Translations under genes and position numbers: made by a program
Part shown: piece after piece, positions 28,801 through 36,484 of the stretch
Layout: the number at the start of each line of letters is the position of its first letter
How positions within the stretch are numbered: the stretch's first letter is position 1
Assembly (NCBI GenBank): GCA_031258195.1
Contig: JAIRNF010000010.1
Location: 1-64,000, forward strand
Origin: Prevotellaceae bacterium
Lineage (GTDB): Bacteria; Bacteroidota; Bacteroidia; Bacteroidales; UBA932
Reading direction: 5' to 3'
DNA: 64,000 nucleotides
The notes under the pieces: generated by a model
The model's database searches: none
Told to the model about the DNA's origin: nothing
What the model saw: the letters and a program-made list of their open reading frames with translations, nothing else

Positions 28801-30631
28801 ATTCTCCTCCGTCGTAAGTTAGCGCTATGATATGTCCGGCTTTATCGGTCCGATTATTGAACCTTGTTTTGGGGTAGCTACTTCCCGCTTCGGGCATATT
28901 AGCCGCCGGATGGAGAGGGATGCCGGTTGTCTCGCTGCTACCGTCTATGTCTACACCTCCCGCGGTAACGCAAATCTCGGGCAGCTTCTTCGTAAAGCCG
29001 CCTTCCGCGATGTCTCGCCCGTCAAGTCGATTGTTGATATCTCCGACAAAAGGAATACCGAATGTACCGTGAGTTCCGTCCGAGCGAAAAGAGGCGGCCG
29101 CTTTAAGTGTTCTCGTTTCGATATCCCAGATATAAACCAGAACGTCTAGATCTAATGCTTCGCCCGAGCCGTTCTGAAAAACAATAGCCTCAAGCTTACC
29201 GTCGCCATCAAGATCGGCTACGCGGGTAAAGCCGTCGTTAAAGTAGTAGGTAGTGTTTGTTGTTCCGGCAGTACCTGTTTTTACCGTTACCGACGTAGGA
29301 CCTTCTATTGTAGTATATGTATTCTGAGTGTGATTTCCCGGTTCTCCGTCTTTACCTAAATAGCTTAGGTTGAATTTATGAATACGATTTCCAGTAATAA
29401 CTTCCATTTCCCCGTCGTCATCCGTATCGACAATGGCCGGCACCGCTATATGAAGATCGTTATAAAGACTTGAGCCGGACGGGCGACGACCTACCATAGC
29501 GTGAGTCTTTACGTTATTTGAGTAAGTGTTATTGGTTGACGTACTACCCGGATTATAGTTGGCGAGACCGGTTCCTGTAGCGAGGCTGCTAGCCTTGGCG
29601 GCGGCGGCGTCTTTATCCCAAGCCATAAGCAGCTTACCGGTTCGGGCGTTATATATTTTATTATAAACAACAAGTTCGGGTATGCCGTCTCCGTTTATAT
29701 CTACAATGTTAGGAATAGGTTGTCCGTATACGGTGTAATTGTCGCTAAGCGGGGCTTTATGCCCGTATTCGCCGTCCCACATTTTGGCTAATCCCGTTAT
29801 CTTCTTATTAGCGTCTAGCGTTGGTTTAAGCGCGTATACCTTTCCGTTGTCGGTTGATTGGCAAACTATAATTTCTCCTATGCCATCATTATCAACATCG
29901 GCTATAGCCATGTATGAAGGGGATTGATGGTAGGGTAAAGAGCCTAGTCTGAAATGTCCGTAGCCGCTTCCGATAGTACTTAGATCAAACTTGAATAGCT
30001 TGTTACCTGTCTGTCCGTCGAAAATATAGATGTAGTCGATATAGGTGTCGAGAGTACTTGTGGTTTTACCGCCCGCGGCGATAATTTCCGGCTTCCCGTC
30101 TCCGTTAAGGTCGCCCGCTAAGGGTATCTGAAACACTTGTATATACCCGCCCTTATGGCTGCTGCTATAATTATCGTCAGAATACGCTATAAATTTTCGA
30201 TGTATGCCAAACTTTACGTTTTCGGGCATTGCGTCAACGCAATATTCGTCAGTTTGTATGATATTTATGGGTAGGTTTTCTTGGGTTACGGCTATCGCGA
30301 CCGCTGCTTGGGCATTAGTACCTAACCCGTCGCATTCTATGTTATAGGTTATGGTTATTGTTTGCCCTATAGCGCCAACTCCTGGTATAAAAACCAGAAA
30401 GTCGCCGTCGAAGCCCGCTATTCCTTGAGTAGGAGAGGGACCGTTAACAATGCTAAGCGTATAGTGGCCGCATGGGATAACATCATTTTTGGTAACATCG
30501 ATCCTGACTTTTTGAAACGGGCCGGTTTGAGCGTTATCATTATTCGCTGTTAATGTTTGACTTCTTGCCTGAATAGAAAAGCCGGCTAAAAGCGAAAACA
30601 AAAGAACGGTTGTTTGGTATATTTTTTTCAT
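22874..30631 (-). CDS. Giant secreted FG-GAP repeat protein (2585 residues, three modules)
   Basis: A signal peptide (MKKIYQTTVLLFSLLAGFSIQ) and a cadherin-like domain (NDNAQTGPFQKVRIDVTKND) lead into three copies of a ~700-880-residue module starting near residues 128, 1010 and 1745. Each module has a DNIIT..D..CV opening, FG-GAP loops such as AGDLDGDGIPEIVVAG, FDFNNDGxxELVYRDE, an EYPVIADxxGSGSA segment, W(N/H)Q..Y....INE(D/N)LTVP, a CARDB-like part and a 'VLANDI' cadherin-like part. A Calx-beta-like domain from about 2484 (VEKLNDKDASEPYADGIFRI) ends the protein. No type IX sorting domain is visible. It is likely a surface adhesin or sensor, which is inference. One of the largest genes of its type, it is fully open over 7.7 kb while its neighbour paralog is broken. 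Confidence 0.92.
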   Translation of the reverse strand: MKKIYQTTVLLFSLLAGFSIQARSQTLTANNDNAQTGPFQKVRIDVTKNDVIPCGHYTLSIVNGPSPTQGIAGFDGDFLVFIPGVGAIGQTITITYNIECDGLGTNAQAAVAIAVTQENLPINIIQTDEYCVDAMPENVKFGIHRKFIAYSDDNYSSSHKGGYIQVFQIPLAGDLNGDGKPEIIAAGGKTTSTLDTYIDYIYIFDGQTGNKLFKFDLSTIGSGYGHFRLGSLPYHQSPSYMAIADVDNDGIGEIIVCQSTDNGKVYALKPTLDANKKITGLAKMWDGEYGHKAPLSDNYTVYGQPIPNIVDINGDGIPELVVYNKIYNARTGKLLMAWDKDAAAAKASSLATGTGLANYNPGSTSTNNTYSNNVKTHAMVGRRPSGSSLYNDLHIAVPAIVDTDDDGEMEVITGNRIHKFNLSYLGKDGEPGNHTQNTYTTIEGPTSVTVKTGTAGTTNTTYYFNDGFTRVADLDGDGKLEAIVFQNGSGEALDLDVLVYIWDIETRTLKAAASFRSDGTHGTFGIPFVGDINNRLDGRDIAEGGFTKKLPEICVTAGGVDIDGSSETTGIPLHPAANMPEAGSSYPKTRFNNRTDKAGHIIALTYDGGESNIQKRLKISWALEHYDYSDNTGISMFDFNNDGAFDLCYRDEETIRVISPKLGTYDYIRNDAPASEPAILFKSSIQSNTGFETPAIADVNMDGSADIVVVGWSESNGLLFRGNVYVFEHAPGNPKWAPCPPVWNQALYNPLHINEDLTVPARPISMLTTFSKGSETIQPYNGAWIQQPIVKDGEDHIPIYRHPDAALANMKVERTSDGKASVTLTIRNDGLASISATTPVDFYITNPDTPGAKLYSQNEAIGTDVFSNEKVTLSFTINYDPAGKFTHCRLVDDGTNFPATNYTDCNINNNYGYTAVITAVDDSYTVFNGDQNLYDIVANDITIGNAILTIGENPKNGTANITPEGKLSYTFTQNTERKDSLRYTLRCEYEGNILATIDTAWVYFTKSDLPDNIITNPDACVVITPQITFGIAQKWEITDANDGKSAHQKSSPMAGDLDGDGIPEIVVAGKTGAYSNFKNINVFDGASRELKASLTFEVTNGDWASPVPFALVDADANGWGEIVYVLEDKAYSYEAARDNDNKLQFNLKWGPVSYDRKTGTTFPYLPQPLVADFNGDGKAEIVVNNCIFDGTTGALLGRTEPIANAFVARNPATDTSEATFAGLGDFDNDELPELVLGAAIYKINVDKAGTDQFCQILSKNTAIGDGFAAVADLDLDGRLEVVVAHTKNESSVTRAYLYTWRPDIENNGAGTYERYHIPNGAGGTSGHISFPLVGDIDGKEENGKYYPEICVSTINSVRAFRYNPGLNKHEQKWFLKTSDDSGGTGITLFDFDNDGASELVYRDMTDLRIIDGRPDRDLTVSDNLASTPCKSGTASEYPIIADIDGSGSASILVTCYKGSSEGGANTLMAYESGTQPWTPARGVWHQAAYDPSQINEDLTVPAYPLAKQTSFIADGRNHYPYNGTLTQVPITDINMKPILEAPDPYVISIIAEQADATTTYVKVTIGNQGVKNVNANLPVTLYKDSESTADILGIKTIDATLQPGNTVAITYDVPTASITSTLIARLQDDGNTYPAPGSFSDCNMDNNTLSVATLLAINDQAATKPGVPVTVDVLANDILGGCTIANIISTVEAQPVDGTAVVENGKIKFTPGANFNGNAIFTYKISCGDTQYSIGSVRITLMKQLPDNIITDEGDCVVPFEEIVFDVKRKWYSPNGTAHGNTGPLVGDLDDDGIPEIITFSSAMTTLYVLNGSDGSVKTSIAIPYAAGTGGWYPVMTAVLVDSDNNGRGEIILATSDLKLTSYEAKATDGAFSLEKKWGPVDFQNPTAADNLPQPIVADFNGDGAPEVVIYNQIFNAGTGAKLGETEALGTEAAPIAYVGRIINRGGNKTSNFMTAADFDDDDLPEIVAGGKVYKVNVSPDGATATCGILYQATAFNDGFTAVADVDLDGKLDVVVVDYDGSRTRINVWSPTDGLTNAGRMIDQIAIDKSEVCQGYPFIGDIDGADAFDGEKYPEICVVTRELSPTYGRVSAYKYNPSSEKYELKWKLLNSDTSGGTGITLFDFNNDGINEIVYRDEKELYIYNGVANTTPVLASPDAHFTCTSGTAFEYPVIADLDGSGSAKICVACSANGVTGTSHTLNAFESNTTPWAPTRKVWNQVNYEPTMINENLTVPKTAFPKHAVFEAERNSVMEEFRPYNGALIQVPVTNEDMKPVVRAADAYVVGIVIEQHNATTVNVKVIVGNRGRMNASSSLPVTLYTEHTNTDNPTNAIGTQPIGVALLPGAAVTLTYNAPIAGLRERLIARVQDDGQGSYPVVGYSDCDHTNNIGSAATFIAIDDFASPYKNSHVDIDVPANDGLGQCNETTIVFTNISAPSNGEAQPAGKKIRYTPTSGFVGSDSFTYTIRCAATNQESTATVSIVVNSLLMVEKLNDKDASEPYADGIFRIKFTDTPFTLTKDLEVSYTITPTAAIEGVDYQAVAGTAIIEAGKPHVDVIIEPIDNFMVEGNNKQVQLLITGAAILGTP

Positions 30632-30801
30632 ATCTGTAACATTGCTATGACTGGAATACCAGTATAGGTTATCGGTTGTTTTATGAGCGTTTTACTTACC
30701 CCTTAATGATAAATGATGCGGAGTAAAAGTTACATCATTCAGCTATTTACTTTATGCTGTTTATCAGCATAATGATCTTATCGGAATCTTTAGAAACGGG
30801 T

Positions 30802-30832
30802 CAAAAATAGAGAAACAAGTATTCTCGTGCAA
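30802..30832 (-). promoter_or_regulatory. Promoter of the 2585-residue giant gene
   Basis: On the minus strand TTG (30832-30830), a 20-base spacer, then TATTTTTG (30809-30802), matching the Bacteroidota layout. The leader is about 165 bases and contains a small hairpin (TGCTG...CAGCA near 30752-30767). The gap 30632-31181 otherwise holds AT-rich DNA and a hairpin just before the mntP remnant. Confidence 0.5.
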
Positions 30833-31181
30833 CTTTATCGATTTTTCGATTATGTGAAAATTATATAAATTATGAGTCCCCGTATTCCCTGAGCCATATA
30901 ATATTCTTGTTTCTAGGGTGTTATGTTTTTTTTCGCAAGTTGAAAAAATACACTTATGTTTTTTTTTGCGTTAGTTAGCTTAAATTAGCTGATAAAGGCG
31001 GGGTTTCGTGTCAACTTCCGACGATTTTTCGAGGCTTTTCGCGTAATGACCTAATATGGCGAAGAGTCGTGTCGGAATTCGTATAGTCCATGTATTTTGC
31101 GCTATATTCGCGGCTTGTTAACCGCTAATTACCGTTTACTACCGTACTGGTAGAACCGATATTACGGGTCGGTTTTTTACT

Positions 31182-31759
31182 ATGGGATACTTTTCCTTGC
31201 CGTTAGTTTCCGTCGGGTTCTGTTTTGATACGTTTGCCGTATCAATCTCACGCGGATTGCTTAAAAAAGAATACGATTTTCGCGGTCATTTCGTATGGCG
31301 TGTATCTTTGCCGTAGCGCGGGGAGCGACGCCCGCTATAGGGTGGTTGCCGGGTAGATCTGTAGAGCCTTTCATTGCCGGTTACGATCACCGGGATCGCC
31401 TTTGGTTTACTTACCGTAATTGGCGGTAAGACGGTAGCCGAAAGCTTTAATGTACGTGAAGATCCCGATAAACCATGCGATTGTGTCGGTTTGAAAGCCG
31501 CATTCGGAATGGCTGTCGCGACCGGCATCGACGCGTTAATTGTCGGCGTGACTTTAGCGTTTATTCGGGCGGATAAGGTAAAGACGATTGCGCTAATTGT
31601 AATGGTTATGCCGGTTACCGATATGGCGGTCCCGCTTGGTGTACGGATAAGTAAGCGTTTCGGTCGTAAATTCGAGAGACAGGCGGAATTTATAGGGGCT
31701 TGCCGCTCGTACTTATAGGTGTTAAAGTATTGTTAGAGCGCGCGGTGTTTATAAGTTGA
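31182..31759 (+). pseudogene. mntP: Frameshifted manganese efflux pump MntP
   Basis: MntP is a small inner-membrane Mn(II) exporter. Reading all three plus frames gives its parts in order: GFCFDTFAVSISRGLLKKE from the ATG at 31182, then ATPAIGWLPGRSVEPFIAGYDH in a second frame, then FGLLTVIGGKTVAESF and ATGIDALIVGVTLAF in a third, and finally LPLVLIGVKVLLERAVFIS after another change, ending at 31757-31759. Single-base changes near 31303 (one lost), 31392 (one gained) and 31696 (one lost in a G run) explain it. Conserved DxFAVS and DAL motifs of the family survive. It is therefore a recent pseudogene unless the reads are wrong. Confidence 0.85.
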
Positions 31760-31900
31760 GCGGGATGAATTTTTTTTACGAGAATAATTCTCCCGGCTTT
31801 ATGCCGACACCAACAAGAGAAGGTTTGTTCAAAATCCGGAAGATGTATATATAATTTCGGCTGGCGGTAAAATTTAATTTCTCAGAATAGAAAAAAAGCT

Positions 31901-31908
31901 TACTTTTG
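31901..31908 (+). promoter_or_regulatory. -7 box of the TPR gene
   Basis: TACTTTTG matches TAnnTTTG, 25 bases before the ATG at 31934. This spacing gives a short leader. Confidence 0.5.
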
Positions 31909-31933
31909 CGTTTCGTAAAAAACTATTATTCCA

Positions 31934-32632
31934 ATGGCAAAAAATCGGAAGCCTACCAAAAATCAGGAAAAACATATTTCCGTGGGCGAAGTGGTTGAGA
32001 AAACAGAAATCTTTGTAACCAAATATCAGAAGCCTATTATCATAGGCATAAGCGTTATCGTGCTGCTTGTATTAGTGTTCTTTGGCTATAAGAAGCTATA
32101 CAGCGAGCCGCGTAACGACGAGGCGTTGGCGCGGATGTATTTGGCGGAACAGCAGTTCCGGATAGACTCGTTTCGTCTTGCTTTTGAAGGAGAACCGGGT
32201 AGCTACTACGGTTTTCGCCGGATAATCGAAGATTTCGGTTCTACCGACGCCGGAAATTTGGCGCGATATTATGCCGGAATTTGTCAGCTTCGGCTGGGTA
32301 ACTTCGACGAGGCGGTTAAGCACCTGAAAAAGTATAGCAGCGAAGACGAGCTTATACAGGCTAAAGCGTATGCCGCCATTGGCGACGCGTATGTGGAGCT
32401 TAATAGCTATAACGAAGCCGCCGGCTATTTTATGAAAGCGGCCGACTTTAGAGATAACGTATATGCCGCGGGATATCTGTTAAAGGCGGCTATGGTCTAC
32501 GAAGAGCTTAACCGCTATGCCGATGCCATTAAAGCGTATGAACGTATAAGAGAAAATTATCCTAATACGATGGAAGCTCAGCAGGCTGAAAAAGAAATCG
32601 TAAGAGTAAATATCTTATCTCAAAGAAATTAG
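31934..32632 (+). CDS. Membrane-anchored tetratricopeptide repeat protein
   Basis: The 232-residue protein has a basic N-terminus, one membrane segment (about residues 34-52, IIIGISVIVLLVLVFFGY), then a helical domain with TPR-like repeats (NLARYYAGICQLRLGNFDEAVKHL, AKAYAAIGDAYVELNSYNEAAGYF, AAGYLLKAAMVYEELNRYADAIKAYERI). The arrangement resembles the YfgM/BamD-like single-pass TPR proteins and its repeats probably lie in the periplasm. A role in protein complex assembly is inference. A terminator follows it, so it is probably its own transcript, with ribH next. Confidence 0.85.
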   Translation: MAKNRKPTKNQEKHISVGEVVEKTEIFVTKYQKPIIIGISVIVLLVLVFFGYKKLYSEPRNDEALARMYLAEQQFRIDSFRLAFEGEPGSYYGFRRIIEDFGSTDAGNLARYYAGICQLRLGNFDEAVKHLKKYSSEDELIQAKAYAAIGDAYVELNSYNEAAGYFMKAADFRDNVYAAGYLLKAAMVYEELNRYADAIKAYERIRENYPNTMEAQQAEKEIVRVNILSQRN

Positions 32633-32650
32633 TAATCCGGATAAAGATTA

Positions 32651-32679
32651 AAACCAAGAACCGTTTACGTTCTTGGTTT
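32651..32679 (+). terminator. Terminator of the TPR gene
   Basis: Inverted repeat AAACCAAGAAC (32651-32661) / GTTCTTGGTTT (32669-32679), followed by CTTTTATTATA. Confidence 0.85.
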
Positions 32680-32713
32680 CTTTTATTATAGCAAACAAGA
32701 CATTTATTATATA

Positions 32714-33214
32714 ATGGCTACGTCTTTAAAAAATCTATCTGTCGTGGAGGGCAAGGCGCCTTCGGCGAAAGGTATGAAATTCGCTATTGTTGTTTCGGTG
32801 TGGAACAATGCGGTAACGGAGGCATTAGCTAAAGGGGCGGCGGAAGCGCTGGTTGAGTACGGGGCGAATGAAGAGGATATTATCGTTAAGTCTGTACCCG
32901 GAGCATTCGAGTTAACTTTAGGCGCGCAAATTATGGCGGAAAATACTAACGTGGACGCGGTAATTTGCCTGGGTTGCGTTATCAGGGGCGAAACCCCGCA
33001 TTTCGACTATATTTGCCAAAGCGCGACGCAAGGAATTACCCGGCTGAATATGGCGTACAACATGCCTTTTATATTTGGTTTGTTAACTACCGAAACTATG
33101 GAGCAGGCGGAAGAACGCGCGGGCGGACGGTATGGTAATAAGGGAACAGAAGCCGCCGTTACGGCTATTCGTATGGTGGCGCTTCGGCGAGAGATGGAAA
33201 CGGAACAGAAGTAA
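32714..33214 (+). CDS. ribH: 6,7-dimethyl-8-ribityllumazine synthase
   Basis: RibH makes lumazine from 5-amino-6-ribitylaminouracil and 3,4-dihydroxy-2-butanone 4-phosphate, the penultimate step of riboflavin synthesis, usually as a 60-subunit shell or a pentamer. The 166 residues show [17 protein letters not shown], the [12 protein letters not shown] loop, [16 protein letters not shown] with the active-site His, and [18 protein letters not shown]. The length is normal. It lies 27 bases upstream of yebC on the same strand and is probably cotranscribed with it. Confidence 0.97.
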   Translation: MATSLKNLSVVEGKAPSAKGMKFAIVVSVWNNAVTEALAKGAAEALVEYGANEEDIIVKSVPGAFELTLGAQIMAENTNVDAVICLGCVIRGETPHFDYICQSATQGITRLNMAYNMPFIFGLLTTETMEQAEERAGGRYGNKGTEAAVTAIRMVALRREMETEQK

Positions 33215-33240
33215 TATATAACGGATATAAGCTACGTAAA

Positions 33241-33954
33241 ATGGGAAGAGCATTTGAGTTTCGTAAAGAGCGTAAGTTTAAACGCTGGGGTAATATGTCT
33301 AAAATATTTACCAAGCTGGGGAAAGAAATCGCTATTGCGGCGAAGGCTGGCGGTCCCGACCCCGACGCTAACCCTCGTTTACGCGCGTTAATTCAGAACG
33401 CGAAGGCGGAAAACATGCCTAAAGATAATATCGAGCGCGCCATTAAACGCGCGGTAGAAAAAGACCAGAGCGACTATAAAGAAATGGTGTACGAGGGATA
33501 TGGTCCCTATGGCGTAGCATTTCTTATTGAAACGGCGACCGATAACCCTACGCGTACGGTGGCTAACGTTCGCAGCTATTTTAATAAGTATAACGGATCG
33601 TTAGGAACATCGGGCAGCGTTGAATTTATGTTCGAGCGCAAATGCCACTTCAGCGTAACCATGAAAGAGGGCATAGACCTCGAAGAGCTGGAGCTGGAGC
33701 TGATAGATGTCGGGGGAGAAGAAGTTTTCGAACAAGACGGTAAAATCGTGATATATGGCGCGTTCGAATCATTCGGTTCTATACAGAAATTTTTAGAAGA
33801 TAACGGATATGAAGTTGAAAGTAGCGGTTTCGAGCGGATTCCGACGGGAGAGCTTAAAGAGCTGAGCCCCGAAGAGCAGGTTCAGATAGAAAAGCTGATA
33901 GAAAAGTTTGATGACGATGACGATGTTCAGAACGTTTATCATACAATGAAGTAG
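33241..33954 (+). CDS. yebC: YebC/PmpR family regulatory protein
   Basis: YebC-family proteins bind DNA or act on ribosomes to ease stalling; which role applies here is not known. The 237-residue protein has the family opening MGRAFEFRKERKFKRWGNMSK, then ARGGPDPDANPRLR-type text (AAKAGGPDPDANPRLRALIQ), NMPKDNIERAIKRA and YEGYGPYGVAFLIE. The C-terminus is acidic (EKFDDDDDVQNVYHTMK). A good terminator follows. Confidence 0.96.
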   Translation: MGRAFEFRKERKFKRWGNMSKIFTKLGKEIAIAAKAGGPDPDANPRLRALIQNAKAENMPKDNIERAIKRAVEKDQSDYKEMVYEGYGPYGVAFLIETATDNPTRTVANVRSYFNKYNGSLGTSGSVEFMFERKCHFSVTMKEGIDLEELELELIDVGGEEVFEQDGKIVIYGAFESFGSIQKFLEDNGYEVESSGFERIPTGELKELSPEEQVQIEKLIEKFDDDDDVQNVYHTMK

Positions 33955-33992
33955 TATAAAAAGTGGTAAGAGTGGTTTTAGTGAACGCGCCT

Positions 33993-34029
33993 AACCCGAC
34001 CGCTTGGATTCGGTCGGGTTTCTTTTTTT
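33993..34029 (+). terminator. Terminator of ribH-yebC
   Basis: AACCCGACCG (33993-34002) and CGGTCGGGTT (34011-34020) form a 10-bp stem followed by TCTTTTTTTG. The gap 33955-34271 holds this terminator and a promoter box; no gene is seen. Confidence 0.92.
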
Positions 34030-34167
34030 GATACAAAACGGGTGCCATTTTTCTTTTCTCGGACGATTTTAGCGAGCGTTTTAACATCCCTACAGCACTG
34101 CTCAAAAACATATCTGTTTGCGGGTTTTAATCGCTTTATATCATAGGTACATTTCTTTAATAAGCTG

Positions 34168-34175
34168 TACATTTG
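34168..34175 (+). promoter_or_regulatory. Candidate -7 box of the methylmalonyl-CoA cluster
   Basis: TACATTTG matches TAnnTTTG, about 96 bases before the epimerase ATG. It lies inside GTACATTTGTAC, a small palindrome. A second weaker box (TTAATTTG) lies near 34231. Confidence 0.4.
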
Positions 34176-34271
34176 TACCCTATCGACGGGAAGTTCGCTT
34201 TAAAAGACGTATTTTCCTGAAAAACGGTAACTTAATTTGAAATCGCAAATAATAAATAAAACCTATAAACA

Positions 34272-34688
34272 ATGAAAATTTCGCATATCGAGCATTTAGG
34301 CATTGCCGTTAAATCGCTAGAACAAGCTATCCCTTACTACGAAAATATTTTGGGGATGAAGTGCTACAGCGTAGAAGAAGTAGCCGACCAAAAAGTAAAG
34401 ACCGCTTTCTTTATGGTCGGACAAACTAAAATAGAGCTTTTAGAAGCGACCGGTCCGGAAAGTACCGTTGCGAAATTTATTGAGAAAAAAGGCGAAGGAA
34501 TCCATCACCTCGCGTTTGCCGTTGAAGATGGCGTAGAAAACGCATTGAAGGAAGTAGAAGAAAAAGGCGTTCGGCTTATCGATAAGGCGCCTCGTAAAGG
34601 AGCGGAGGGTTTGAACATCGCATTTCTTCATCCGAAGTCAACTTTAGGCGTTCTTACCGAACTTTGCGAAGATCCTGAGAAGAAATAG
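34272..34688 (+). CDS. mce: Methylmalonyl-CoA epimerase
   Basis: The enzyme interconverts (R)- and (S)-methylmalonyl-CoA, linking methylmalonyl-CoA mutase to the decarboxylase in the succinate-propionate pathway. The 138-residue protein is a vicinal-oxygen-chelate (glyoxalase-fold) metalloprotein. Metal ligands are in place: His in [10 protein letters not shown], Glu in TKIELLEA, His in [11 protein letters not shown], and Glu in GVLTELCE. It lies 36 bases before mmdA, on the same strand, as in other Bacteroidota. Confidence 0.95.
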   Translation: MKISHIEHLGIAVKSLEQAIPYYENILGMKCYSVEEVADQKVKTAFFMVGQTKIELLEATGPESTVAKFIEKKGEGIHHLAFAVEDGVENALKEVEEKGVRLIDKAPRKGAEGLNIAFLHPKSTLGVLTELCEDPEKK

Positions 34689-34724
34689 TAAATAATAAAT
34701 CTAAACAATAACACCCGTAAAATA

Positions 34725-36278
34725 ATGAGCAACCAATTAGAAAAAGTAAAAGAGTTGATTCAGCTGCGCGAAAAAGCCAGACTTGGCGGCGGCGAAAAGA
34801 GAATTGATTCGCAGCACAAGAAAGGAAAGTACACCGCTCGCGAGCGCGTTGCTATGCTGCTTGACGAAGGTAGCTTCGAAGAGTTCGATATGTTCGTTCA
34901 GCATCGTTGCGCGAACTTCGGATTAGAGAAAGAAACATACCTGGGCGATGGCGTTGTTACCGGTTATGGTACTATCGACGGACGTATGGTGTACGTATAT
35001 GCTCAAGATTTCACCGTATTCGGCGGTTCGTTGTCTGAAACTATGGCTCAGAAGATTTGTAAGATCATGGATCAAGCAATGAAAATGGGCGCGCCTGTTA
35101 TCGGAATTAACGACTCGGGTGGAGCGCGTATTCAGGAAGGCGTAAACGCGCTTGCCGGTTATGCGGAAATTTTCCAACGTAATATTCTTGCGTCTGGTGT
35201 TGTTCCTCAGATATCCGCTATCTTTGGTCCTTGTGCCGGAGGCGCCGTTTACTCGCCCGCGCTTACCGACTTTACCATTATGACTAAGGGCACAAGCTAT
35301 ATGTTCCTCACGGGTCCTAAGGTAGTAAAGACCGTAACAGGCGAAGATGTAACTCAAGAACAGCTCGGAGGCGCTGGCGTACACACCTCAAAATCCGGAG
35401 TTGCCCACTTTGCGGTTGATACTGAAGAAGACGGGCTCAACCTGATTAAGCGGCTTCTCGGCTTCCTTCCTCAAAACAACTTGGAAGAACCTCCTATCAT
35501 GGAAACTAATGATCCTATTGATAGATTGGAGGATTCGCTTAACGAAATTATACCTGATAGCCCTAATAAACCATACGATATGTACGAAGTTATTGGCGCT
35601 ATTGTTGACGATGGTATTTTCCTTGATGTACAGCGCGATTTTGCGGCTAACATCATTACCGGTTTCGCGCGTTTCAACGGTATTTCTGTCGGTATTGTGG
35701 CTAACCAACCGAAAGTTCTCGCGGGTGTATTAGACATTAATGCGTCACGTAAGGCCGCGCGTTTCGTTCGTTTCTGCGACGCGTTCAACATTCCTTTGGT
35801 TACTTTAGTTGACGTACCCGGATTCTTACCGGGCACAGGCCAGGAGTATGGAGCGGTTATTCTTCACGGAGCTAAGCTGCTTTACGCTTATGGCGAAGCA
35901 ACCGTTCCAAAGATTGCCGTTACCTTACGTAAATCGTATGGCGGCGCGTACTGTGTAATGAGCTCTAAGCACCTGCGCGGCGATATTAACTACGCTTGGC
36001 CAACGGCGGAGATTGCGGTTATGGGACCATCTGGCGCTATCGAGGTGCTATTCAACAAAGAAGTTGCCGCTGCCGAAGATCCTAAGGCTGTTGCTGCCGA
36101 AAAAGAAAAAGAGTATCGCGACGCATTTGCGAATCCATACAATGCCGCTAAATACGGTTACATTGACGATGTGATCGAACCGCGTAATACTCGTTTCCGT
36201 GTTATCAGAGCGTTACAGTCGTTAGCTACGAAGAAGCTGATGAATCCTGCAAAGAAACACGATAATTTACCATTATAA
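34725..36278 (+). CDS. mmdA: Methylmalonyl-CoA decarboxylase alpha subunit (carboxyltransferase)
   Basis: MmdA moves the carboxyl group from methylmalonyl-CoA to the biotin carrier, releasing propionyl-CoA. The 517 residues form the two crotonase-like carboxyltransferase halves. Visible signatures: [12 protein letters not shown] and [20 protein letters not shown] in the N-half, and [28 protein letters not shown] plus [18 protein letters not shown] in the C-half. The length matches the family. The stop lies 10 bases before a small OadG-tail gene and the first biotin carrier. It could also act as propionyl-CoA carboxylase beta, but the adjacent Na+ pump subunits favour the decarboxylase. Confidence 0.96.
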   Translation: MSNQLEKVKELIQLREKARLGGGEKRIDSQHKKGKYTARERVAMLLDEGSFEEFDMFVQHRCANFGLEKETYLGDGVVTGYGTIDGRMVYVYAQDFTVFGGSLSETMAQKICKIMDQAMKMGAPVIGINDSGGARIQEGVNALAGYAEIFQRNILASGVVPQISAIFGPCAGGAVYSPALTDFTIMTKGTSYMFLTGPKVVKTVTGEDVTQEQLGGAGVHTSKSGVAHFAVDTEEDGLNLIKRLLGFLPQNNLEEPPIMETNDPIDRLEDSLNEIIPDSPNKPYDMYEVIGAIVDDGIFLDVQRDFAANIITGFARFNGISVGIVANQPKVLAGVLDINASRKAARFVRFCDAFNIPLVTLVDVPGFLPGTGQEYGAVILHGAKLLYAYGEATVPKIAVTLRKSYGGAYCVMSSKHLRGDINYAWPTAEIAVMGPSGAIEVLFNKEVAAAEDPKAVAAEKEKEYRDAFANPYNAAKYGYIDDVIEPRNTRFRVIRALQSLATKKLMNPAKKHDNLPL

Positions 36279-36288
36279 AAGTATCGCT

Positions 36289-36477
36289 ATGGAAAAAAAA
36301 GTTTCGGGAGAGGTTTATGTCGCAATCGCAATGGCGCTGGCTCTATGTCGGAGAGGAGATGGAGGTCCGCATGATGTGGAAAATACAGCGCTAACTATTA
36401 ATAGGCAAGCATACGCGAACACGCCATGGAGTTCGAAAATACTCACCCTACGTCAAATTCCGGTAGTGAAAAAGTAA
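36289..36477 (+). CDS. Small stand-alone OadG C-terminal tail
   Basis: This 62-residue protein has no signal peptide or membrane segment. It is the counterpart of the C-terminal ~55 residues of the LTD-OadG protein at 37306: GEVYVAIAMALALCRR ... ENTALTINRQ ... PWSSKILTLRQIPVVKK versus GELYAAIAYALYLYQN ... ESAILTIDKV ... PWSSKIYTLRQTPTVNKK. In OadG proteins the tail contacts the carboxyltransferase. It lies 10 bases after mmdA and 7 before the biotin carrier, so it is clearly part of the complex. Its free-standing form suggests a soluble gamma-like subunit. Confidence 0.8.
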   Translation: MEKKVSGEVYVAIAMALALCRRGDGGPHDVENTALTINRQAYANTPWSSKILTLRQIPVVKK

Positions 36478-36484
36478 GAGAATA

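Noticed and set aside
30900..31180. A yybP-ykoY manganese riboswitch upstream of mntP
   Set aside because: I could not find the conserved GGGGAGTAG-type core; only a simple hairpin is visible.
31182..31759. General sequencing error as the cause of the mntP and giant-gene frameshifts
   Set aside because: About 40 other long genes, including 7.7 kb in one frame, are clean, so errors would have to be concentrated in two genes; it stays possible only at the homopolymer sites.
33978..34172. A 64-residue minus-strand ORF between yebC and mce
   Set aside because: Its end is the yebC terminator stem and its start overlaps the likely mce promoter box; no family or expression signal is seen.
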